A DNA stretch of 14,873 bases, taken from positions 1 to 14,873 of the forward strand of contig CAZZBK010000147.1 of the NCBI GenBank assembly GCA_964652155.1, written 5' to 3'. Shown piece after piece: positions 6,477 to 12,751 of the stretch (position 1 is its first letter; each line of letters opens with the position of its first letter). Under the pieces are notes generated by a model that saw only the letters and a program-made list of their open reading frames with translations, was not told where the DNA came from and searched no databases. The position numbers and the translations under genes are program-made. The stretch is from CAZZBK01 sp964652155 (GTDB lineage: Bacteria; Planctomycetota; Planctomycetia; Pirellulales; PNKZ01).

Positions 6477-8771
6477 TCACCCCTTCTCGAAGAACTCGAC
6501 CAACTCACGCACGAACGGGCTGGTGTCGGCGAGTATCGCGCGGCGGGCAAGCAACTGCTCGCGGAGCGATGCACGCCACGCGGGGTCGCTTGCCAAACGC
6601 AAGGCGAGTTGCACGTACTCACCGGCGGTGCGGGCGACGAGGTCGTGCAGATTCAAGGCACGATACAGCCCCTGGGTCGTCCGGCCCCGCATGAACTCGC
6701 CGGCCCACGTGACGATCGGCACTCCCAGCGACAAACACTGCAAGCTCGTCGTGCCGCCGTTGAAATGCGGCGAGTCGAGCACGACATCCAATAGCGGCAA
6801 GAGCTGATAAAACTCGCTGGGCGCGAAGCGAGGCAGCATCAACACGCGGTCGGCCACGTCGGGGATCTGTCGCCGCACGCGATCGAGCAGCAACGGGCCC
6901 CAGACCTGTTGCGGGTCCTGAAACAACACGAGTCGCCCGAGCGGGTCGCCGCGCAAGATCTCGCCGGCCAGCAGGTCAAAATCCGGATGCACCTTGAACG
7001 GCATTTGCGGGCAAGCGTACAGATGCACGTCGTCGCTCAAGCCAAACTCGGCCCGCGAGCGGGCTGGCCGCGCGACCTCGGGCGGAGTCATCGTCGTCGG
7101 CAGATGCTCGAACTGCACGAGCCGCTCGCTGTAATGATCCTGGGCGTTCTCGCTCTCCATGCCGACGCTCGACAAATACACGTCGATCGTCGGGATGCCC
7201 GTCGTGACCGGATGACCCGGCAGCACGCACTGCATGCGGGCCAATCGAGCAAACGCCAGGTAATACGTCAGCGGGTCCATGCCCAGGTCGGTGTAGCAGA
7301 GCACATCGTACTGTCGCTCGGCGATGGCGCGTTGCGCCTCGCTCAAGATCGGCCGCACCTCGAGCGTCTCGTCGGCCGCCGCGCTGATCTCGCGGGCCGT
7401 CGAGTCTGGGGCGGGACCGAAACGCACGACGCTCACGTGCAGCCGGTCTCGCGGCAAGGCGCGGATCAGGCTGCCGTAGTGCAAGCCGATCGAGTGATGG
7501 TGAAAGTACTGCGAGACGAACGCGACGCGAATTTTGTGCTGCGGCGAGGGGGCTCGCGGCCGCTGGGCATGCGGCGCAACGAAGTTGACGCTCGGCGCGG
7601 CGCGCATCACGGCCGTGGCCAAGAGCCGCTGCATGTCCCGATCATTTCGACCATGATACGCCGGATAGAACAGCGTCTTGCCGATCTCGGTGACCGGGTC
7701 GTCAATGCGCGGCGGCGCGGCGATCAACTCCTCCAGGCGGCGTGTGATCTGCGCGCGGATGGTGTCGATGGCGGCGGCGCTCTCCACGATCGGCGGCGAG
7801 AGGATCGCGCGGCGCACCCGCACGCCGCCTCGAGCGCCTAATTGCAACGCGCGATCGAGTTGAGCCTCGGCGCGGGCCGTCTGCCCGAGTTCGGCGAGCG
7901 TTAACCCCAGATTAGCGTGCGCGTCGCCAAGTTGATCGTTGAGCCGCACGGCGGTTTCGAGCGCGCTGGCCGCGTCGCGAAGCTGATTGAGTGTGTTGTA
8001 CGCCACGCCCATGAAGTTGTACGTCTCGGCGTCTTGCGGGGCGAGCCGAACTGTCGCGCGAAAACAGTCCAGGGCAGCGCCAATCCGCCCCTGGGTACCG
8101 TAGCAGCAGCCGAGCTGCTTGTGGGCGTCGGCCCAGTTGGGATCGAGCGCGATGGCGTGCCGGAGCGCGGCCTCGGCTTCGAGCCATTCGCCGAGCCGAC
8201 TGCGCGAGACGCCGAGCTGAGACCAGGCCGGGGCCGAGCGCGGATCGTTCTGCACCGCGCGTTGCAGCAGCGCGCTGGCGGTGCTCGACTCGCGGCGCGT
8301 CATGTAAATCAAGCCAGCGTTGTAGGCGGCGACAAAGTCACGCGGCTCGATGGCCAACGCGATGTGGTAGGCGCGCAGCGCGTCGTCAAAGCGTCGCTGA
8401 TCTTGGAACAACAGGCCGATGCGGCCAAACGCCTCGGCGCACCTCGGGTCGAGCTCAATGGCCTGCCGGTAGCAGGCCTCGGCCTCGGCGCGTTGTCCCC
8501 GGCTGCGATAGGCCTCCCCCAGCGTGACATGGGGCAGGGGGAATTGCGGCCCCGCCGCGACCGCCTGCTGCAAGCACGCGAGCCCCTCGTCGCGTCGCCC
8601 AGACTCTTCGAGCAGCAGCCCCAACAGGTGCAGCGCGTCGACATCGCGCGGCTGAGAGTGGAGGAAGCCGCGATACAGGGCCTCGGCTTGGGCGATCTGG
8701 CCGGCTCGATGGGCGTCGAGCGCCTGCTGGAGTTGCAGCGGCATGGGGGGCGGGGCAGGGCGGGTCGTCAT
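6477..8771 (-). CDS. TPR-repeat glycosyltransferase, OGT/SPINDLY-like (GT41 type)
   Basis: The start is ATG at 8771, giving 764 residues. The frame continues upstream to a TTG at 8900, but those 43 residues do not look coding. Residues about 12-312 form nine tandem tetratricopeptide repeats of 34 residues (for example AEAFGRIGLLFQDQRRFDDA), a scaffold that in this family binds acceptor proteins. The C-terminal half matches O-GlcNAc transferase landmarks: VAFVSQYFHHHSIG (about 416-429, His426 at the position of human OGT His498), CPQMPFKVHPD with Lys593 where OGT has the UDP-binding Lys842, and NGGTTSLQCLSLGVPIVT (about 671-688) for the nucleotide-binding loop. It should transfer a sugar from a nucleotide-sugar to a cytoplasmic protein or small acceptor; donor and acceptor are unknown. 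There is no signal peptide and no clear SD. It is convergent with the protease gene and divergent from the ABC operon. Confidence 0.88.
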   Translation of the reverse strand: MTTRPAPPPMPLQLQQALDAHRAGQIAQAEALYRGFLHSQPRDVDALHLLGLLLEESGRRDEGLACLQQAVAAGPQFPLPHVTLGEAYRSRGQRAEAEACYRQAIELDPRCAEAFGRIGLLFQDQRRFDDALRAYHIALAIEPRDFVAAYNAGLIYMTRRESSTASALLQRAVQNDPRSAPAWSQLGVSRSRLGEWLEAEAALRHAIALDPNWADAHKQLGCCYGTQGRIGAALDCFRATVRLAPQDAETYNFMGVAYNTLNQLRDAASALETAVRLNDQLGDAHANLGLTLAELGQTARAEAQLDRALQLGARGGVRVRRAILSPPIVESAAAIDTIRAQITRRLEELIAAPPRIDDPVTEIGKTLFYPAYHGRNDRDMQRLLATAVMRAAPSVNFVAPHAQRPRAPSPQHKIRVAFVSQYFHHHSIGLHYGSLIRALPRDRLHVSVVRFGPAPDSTAREISAAADETLEVRPILSEAQRAIAERQYDVLCYTDLGMDPLTYYLAFARLARMQCVLPGHPVTTGIPTIDVYLSSVGMESENAQDHYSERLVQFEHLPTTMTPPEVARPARSRAEFGLSDDVHLYACPQMPFKVHPDFDLLAGEILRGDPLGRLVLFQDPQQVWGPLLLDRVRRQIPDVADRVLMLPRFAPSEFYQLLPLLDVVLDSPHFNGGTTSLQCLSLGVPIVTWAGEFMRGRTTQGLYRALNLHDLVARTAGEYVQLALRLASDPAWRASLREQLLARRAILADTSPFVRELVEFFEKG

Positions 8772-9138
8772 GGCAGAAACAATCACGCTGGGGAATACCC
8801 GATGACAAGCACGCTGAGCAGAACCGATTTCAAAAATTTTGGCAAATTTTATCCCTGCCGACCGAACCAAGCCCGAACCGGCTGCGTAGGTAGTGGACAA
8901 ATGGTGTATTCGCGGCTAATTTGTCCGCTGCATCACAACCGCCTTGGGGGGCCCAGCCCGTGTGGCTCGCTCGCCAAGGGGGCCTCGTTTGTTGTCTGGC
9001 TGTCGATTTTCGTCCGAGACTCGCCTAAACTAGCGGGCTTCTCGGCCTAGACCCGAGCCTGTTCGGGTATCGCGGCGAGCAACCCTGCCGTCGAAACACG
9101 CACGAGTCGAGCCATCGTTATTCAAGGGAATCGAGCGC
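8772..9138. other. Divergent intergenic region between the glycosyltransferase gene and the ABC operon
   Basis: These 367 bp hold no convincing gene. Contents in order: an AT-rich patch at 8828-8850 (AAAAATTTTGG, then AAATTTTA), unusual in this GC-rich window and probably part of the glycosyltransferase promoter, although no good -35/-10 pair could be placed there; the dyad and candidate promoter at 8894-8926; TAAACT at 9026-9031, a possible -10 box without a matching -35; and a 6-bp hairpin at 9051-9068 (ACCCGA/TCGGGT). AAGGGA at 9124-9129 is the likely ribosome site for the gene at 9139. Confidence 0.6.
8894..8926 (+). promoter_or_regulatory. Candidate promoter overlapped by an 8-bp dyad (possible operator) before the ABC operon
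   Basis: TGGACA (8894-8899) matches the -35 consensus at five of six bases. Exactly 17 nt later comes TAATTT (8917-8922), a three-of-six match to the -10 box. A perfect 8-bp inverted repeat, GGACAAAT (8895-8902) and ATTTGTCC (8919-8926), overlaps both boxes, with 16 bp between the arms. That geometry suits an operator bound by a dimeric regulator, or a hairpin. The resulting leader would be about 210 nt, which is long. This is a prediction only. Confidence 0.3.
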
Positions 9139-9867
9139 ATGAATGCAAGCAGCACACCGGCCATCGAGGCCGACGGGCTTTGCAAGTACTACGGCGACTT
9201 CACCGCCATTGAAAAGGTGAGCTTTCGCATTAACCAAGGCGAGGTCGTGGCCTTCCTGGGCCCCAACGGCGCGGGCAAGAGCACCACGATGAAGCTGCTC
9301 ACCGGCTTCCTGGCCCCGTCGAGCGGCGAAGCCCGTGTCGCCGGACACAACATGGCCACCGACCGGCTCGCCGGCAGCAAGCGGCTCGGCTACTTGCCCG
9401 AGAACGGGCCGCTGTATCCGGACATGACCCCGCGCAGCTTGTTGAACTTTTTCGCCGATGCCCGGGGGCTCTCCGGTTCGTACCGCAACGAGCGGATCGA
9501 GGCGGTCGTTCATCAGTGCGACCTGGGGAGCGTGATCGGCAAAGCGATCAGCAAGCTCTCGAAAGGCTATCGGCAGCGGGTGGGCATGGCGCAGGCTTTG
9601 CTCCACGAGCCCGACGTGCTGATCCTGGACGAGCCGACGGCCGGCCTGGACCCCAACCAGATTCGCGAGGTCCGCGAGACCATTCGCAAGCTCGGACAAA
9701 GCAAGACGATTCTGCTCTCGACGCATATTTTGCAAGAGGTCGAGGCGATGGCCAACCGCGTGCTGTTCATCAGCGAAGGGCGGCTCAAGTTCGATGGTCC
9801 CCCCAGCGAGCTGACCGCCAGCGGCAAGTCGCTCGACGAGCAATTCGCCACGCTCACTAATAGCTAA
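9139..9867 (+). CDS. ABC transporter ATP-binding protein, GldA-like
   Basis: A 242-residue cytoplasmic ATPase with every motif in place: Walker A GPNGAGKST (41-49), an Asn/Glu-type Q-loop region GYLPENGPLYPDMT (84-97), signature LSKGYRQ (140-146), Walker B VLILDE (160-165), D-loop GLD (169-171) and switch His196 (LLSTHI). Glu in place of the usual Q-loop Gln is common in the GldA-like branch of ABC-2 exporters. The length fits a single nucleotide-binding domain, so it should act as a dimer on the membrane protein encoded 38 bp downstream. AAGGGA at 9124-9129 lies 9 nt before the ATG. It is the first gene of a three-gene operon with a gldF-gldG fusion and a DUF4340 gene. The transported substrate cannot be read from the sequence; gldA is the closest named gene, but gliding is not implied. 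Confidence 0.93.
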   Translation: MNASSTPAIEADGLCKYYGDFTAIEKVSFRINQGEVVAFLGPNGAGKSTTMKLLTGFLAPSSGEARVAGHNMATDRLAGSKRLGYLPENGPLYPDMTPRSLLNFFADARGLSGSYRNERIEAVVHQCDLGSVIGKAISKLSKGYRQRVGMAQALLHEPDVLILDEPTAGLDPNQIREVRETIRKLGQSKTILLSTHILQEVEAMANRVLFISEGRLKFDGPPSELTASGKSLDEQFATLTNS

Positions 9868-9872
9868 CTAAA

Positions 9873-9900
9873 CTCATCCCTCACCTCTCATCCCTCGCCC
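9873..9900. repeat. Pyrimidine-rich heptad repeat in the ATPase-permease spacer
   Basis: Four 7-bp units all begin with CTC: CTCATCC, CTCACCT, CTCATCC, CTCGCCC (9873-9900). Units 1 and 3 are identical, giving a 10-bp direct repeat CTCATCCCTC with a 14-bp period. The array takes up most of the 38-bp spacer and ends 5 nt before the next ATG, exactly where a ribosome-binding site would be expected, and none is present. The messenger here would be C/U-rich and probably unstructured. Confidence 0.65.
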
Positions 9901-9905
9901 CTGCC

Positions 9906-12665
9906 ATGAACCTGACTGTCGTCAACGCAATTTTCCGGCGCAACTTCACGGCCTATTTCAGCACGCCGACGGGTTACGTGTTCATCTTCGTGTTCGTGCT
10001 CTTGAGCTCGCTGGCCGCCTTCTGGCCCAACGAGTTCTTCGTGACGAACCTGGCCAGCCTGGATCAGCTCAATCAGTACTTGCCCTTCATCCTGCTGGTG
10101 TTCATCCCGGCGATCTCGATGGGTGCCTGGGCCGAAGAACGCCGCCAGGGGACCGATGAGCTGCTGCTGACCATCCCGGCCACCGACCTCGACGTGGTGA
10201 CGGGCAAGTTCCTCTCGGCGGTCGCCATCTACTCGTCGGCACTCGCCTTCTCGGCGTTTTGCAACTTCGCCGTGCTCATGTACCTCGGTTCGCCCGACCC
10301 CGGACTGTTCCTCTCGACCTACATCGGTTACTGGCTGATGGGGACCTCGATGCTGTCGATCGGCATGGTCGGCTCGTTCCTCACCGGCAACGTCACGATC
10401 GCGTTCGTGTTCGGAGCCTTGCTCAATTTGCCTTTGGCCGGTGCGGCGCTCAGCAACGTGATTCTGGGAGACGCCTGGGCCCGCGAAACCGGCTGGTGGA
10501 GCCTCAGCGAGCAGTTCCGCGATTTGGGACGCGGCGTCATCAGCCTGCCCAGCATCGCCTACTTCCTGGGCATCACGGCCGTCATGCTCTACGTGAACAT
10601 GATCCTCATCGGCCGGCGTCACTGGCTCGGCGGCCGCGACGCTGGCTCGTACACGCTCCACTACGTCGTCCGCTTCGTGTCGCTGCTCGCGGTCATCGCC
10701 TGCGTGGTCATCTTGAGCGACCGCAGCGGCGTGCGGGCCGACATTACGGCCGAGGGGATTAACACCCTGAGCCAGCAAAGCCTCGACCTGGTGCGCAAGC
10801 TCGACGCGAAACAGCCCGTCGAGATCGACGCCTACATCAGCCCCGACGTGCCCGACGCTTATGTGCAGGTGCGGCTCAATTTGATCAACACGCTTCGCGA
10901 GTTCAAAGCGGCAGGCGGCTCCAAGGTCCGCGTGCAGATTCACGAAACTCCGCCGCTGAGCCCCGAGGCCGAACAGGCCGAGAAGCTCTACGGCATCACG
11001 GCCCGCGAGGTCTTTACCCGCAGCCGCAGCGCCACGGCCCGCAACGAAGTGTACCTGGGCGTGGCATTGAAGAGCGGCATGGACAAGGTGATCATGCCGT
11101 TTGTCGACTTCGGCACGCCGGTCGAGTACGAGTTGGTCCGCTCGATCATGACCGTGAGCCAGCAAAAGCGCAGGACGCTCGGCGTCGTGCAGACGGACGC
11201 GCGATTGTTCGGCGGCTTCGACATGAGCGGCCCGAGCCCCGACTCGCTGCTGATCGACGAGCTGCGCAAGCAATACGACGTGAAGCAAGTGAACCCGGCG
11301 CAGGCCATCACCGAGAAGTACGACGTGTTGCTGGCCGTGCAACCGTCGTCGTTGGGGGTCAAGGAGATGGAGAACTTCATCGCGGCGATCCGCTCGGGCC
11401 AGCCGGCGGCGATCTTCGAGGACCCGTTCCCCTTCCCGCCGATCAACCCCAACGTGCCCGGCACGGTCGACCCCAAGCAGCCTCAAGGGGGCGGCATGCA
11501 AGGGATGTTCGGCGGCGGCCAGCAACCTCCGCAACCCAAGGGAAACATCCAGCCGTTGTGGAACATGCTGGGAGTGCGTTTCGGCGCCGAGAGCATTGTC
11601 GTGCAGAAGTACAATCCCTACCCGCGCTTCCAATGGATCCCCGAGTTTGTGTTCGTCGATCAGGCATCGAGCTCGCAGCGCACGTTTAGCGACGCCGACC
11701 CGATTACCAAGGACATGCAACAGTTGCTGTTCCTGTTCACGGGTTCGGTCTCGCCGCTCAACGCCTCGCAGCTCAAGTTCCGCGCGTTGGTCACCACGGG
11801 CAACAAGACCGGCGTGGTGCCGCAGAGCCGGTTGTGGAGCCGAGGCTTCTTCGGCGGCGGCAATTTGAACCCCGTGCGCGAACGAGACTACGAAACGACC
11901 GCCACGAACTACGTGCTCGCCGCCCATATCCAGGGCAAGTACAAAGAGCCGAGTTTCATGTCCGACGTTGAGCCCAAGGCCGATGTGGGCGCCGAGGCCA
12001 AGCTCGATCCGTTCCAAAAAGAGGCCGCCAAGGAAGTCGACATCAACGTCGTGCTCGTGGCCGACATCGATTGCCTCGCGTCCGACTTCTTCGGCCTGCG
12101 AGCCCAGGTGGGCAATCCCGAACGGCCCGACTTTGATCTGCAGTTGGACAACATCACATTCGTGCTCAACACGCTCGACTCGCTCGCTGGCGAGGAGCGA
12201 TTCATTCCCATCCGCTCACGCCGCCCGCACCATCGCACCTTGGAGAAGATCGAACAGGTGACCGAGAATAGCCGCAAGGAAGCGAGCGACGAGATCGACA
12301 AGTTCAAGGCCGAAATGACCAAGAACGCCGAAGACGCCCTCAAGAGCCTGCGCGATCAGCTCGAGGCGATCAAGAAGGACGAAGGCCGCCTCGACCCGGT
12401 CGAGTTCATGCAGCGCCGCACGCTGCTGGAGCGCGACTTGGAAAAGCGCAAATCGGTCAGCGACCAGAAAGTGCAACGCGACTTCGACGAGAAGCGCAAG
12501 AGCATCGATCGTCGACTGGCGCTCGAGCTGGCCAATATCCACCGCACCTACAAGCTCTGGGCGGTGCTGTTGCCGCCGATCCCGCCGCTGTTGGTCGGCT
12601 TGGCCGTGTTCTTTCAGCGACGCGCCAAAGAGCGCGAAGGCGTGTCCCGCGCCCGACTACGATAA
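9906..12665 (+). CDS. GldF-GldG fusion: ABC-2 permease joined to GldG-like extracytoplasmic domain
   Basis: A 919-residue membrane protein. Residues 1-240 are a GldF-like ABC-2 permease with about six membrane helices (near 22-40, 58-75, 101-127, 137-160, 163-183, 214-236) and the cytoplasmic motif WAEERRQGTDELLLTIPAT (75-93). Residues 255-270 are another helix, followed by the GldG start (RADITAEGINTLSQQSLDLV). GldG-like alpha/beta sequence continues to about 770, including a Gly/Gln/Pro-rich insert near 525-545 (GGGMQGMFGGGQQPPQPKGN). Residues about 777-878 are a Lys/Glu-rich coiled coil, and 886-903 form the last membrane helix (AVLLPPIPPLLVGLAVFF). In Bacteroidetes GldF and GldG are separate proteins; here one frame encodes both. 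It should pair with the ATPase encoded just upstream. No SD precedes the ATG, so translation may depend on coupling or an unstructured leader. Confidence 0.9.
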   Translation: MNLTVVNAIFRRNFTAYFSTPTGYVFIFVFVLLSSLAAFWPNEFFVTNLASLDQLNQYLPFILLVFIPAISMGAWAEERRQGTDELLLTIPATDLDVVTGKFLSAVAIYSSALAFSAFCNFAVLMYLGSPDPGLFLSTYIGYWLMGTSMLSIGMVGSFLTGNVTIAFVFGALLNLPLAGAALSNVILGDAWARETGWWSLSEQFRDLGRGVISLPSIAYFLGITAVMLYVNMILIGRRHWLGGRDAGSYTLHYVVRFVSLLAVIACVVILSDRSGVRADITAEGINTLSQQSLDLVRKLDAKQPVEIDAYISPDVPDAYVQVRLNLINTLREFKAAGGSKVRVQIHETPPLSPEAEQAEKLYGITAREVFTRSRSATARNEVYLGVALKSGMDKVIMPFVDFGTPVEYELVRSIMTVSQQKRRTLGVVQTDARLFGGFDMSGPSPDSLLIDELRKQYDVKQVNPAQAITEKYDVLLAVQPSSLGVKEMENFIAAIRSGQPAAIFEDPFPFPPINPNVPGTVDPKQPQGGGMQGMFGGGQQPPQPKGNIQPLWNMLGVRFGAESIVVQKYNPYPRFQWIPEFVFVDQASSSQRTFSDADPITKDMQQLLFLFTGSVSPLNASQLKFRALVTTGNKTGVVPQSRLWSRGFFGGGNLNPVRERDYETTATNYVLAAHIQGKYKEPSFMSDVEPKADVGAEAKLDPFQKEAAKEVDINVVLVADIDCLASDFFGLRAQVGNPERPDFDLQLDNITFVLNTLDSLAGEERFIPIRSRRPHHRTLEKIEQVTENSRKEASDEIDKFKAEMTKNAEDALKSLRDQLEAIKKDEGRLDPVEFMQRRTLLERDLEKRKSVSDQKVQRDFDEKRKSIDRRLALELANIHRTYKLWAVLLPPIPPLLVGLAVFFQRRAKEREGVSRARLR

Positions 12666-12669
12666 CGCG

Positions 12670-12704
12670 GAAAGCGGATCGCCGAAAGCGGTGACCGACA
12701 CCGC
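12670..12704. repeat. Direct repeat plus small hairpin in the operon's second spacer
   Basis: GAAAGCGG occurs at 12670-12677 and 12684-12691, a period of 14 bp. The second copy runs into a 6-bp hairpin, GCGGTG (12688-12693) and CACCGC (12699-12704), with a 5-nt loop (ACCGA). No T-run follows, so it does not look like a terminator. It may stabilise the 3' end of the upstream message or mark a processing point. The rest of the 86-bp spacer (to 12751) has no SD. Confidence 0.5.
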
Positions 12705-12751
12705 GATTGACCCCATCATACCTACCACTATTTTTGGCCCCTGATATCGCC

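Noticed and set aside
5045..6622. Open frame of 525 codons on the minus strand, opposite the calpain domain and crossing the heptamer array
   Set aside because: The plus strand has an intact catalytic triad. The minus frame reads through the tandem repeat as VFGVWCLVFGV, which is low-complexity and not a real protein segment.
8772..8900. N-terminal extension of the glycosyltransferase to a TTG at 8900
   Set aside because: The 43 extra residues have no TPR character, cross an AT-rich promoter-like patch and use a rare start. ATG at 8771 directly precedes the first TPR.
9888..12017. Open frame of 709 codons on the minus strand, opposite the GldF-GldG fusion
   Set aside because: Its composition (Arg, His, Ala, Glu, Val runs) is that of an antisense shadow. 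The plus strand encodes clear membrane helices and GldG sequence.
12707..12751. N-terminal extension of the DUF4340 protein to a TTG at 12707
   Set aside because: It adds 15 residues ahead of a clean N-terminal membrane anchor. ATG at 12752 gives the usual short basic N-terminus plus helix.
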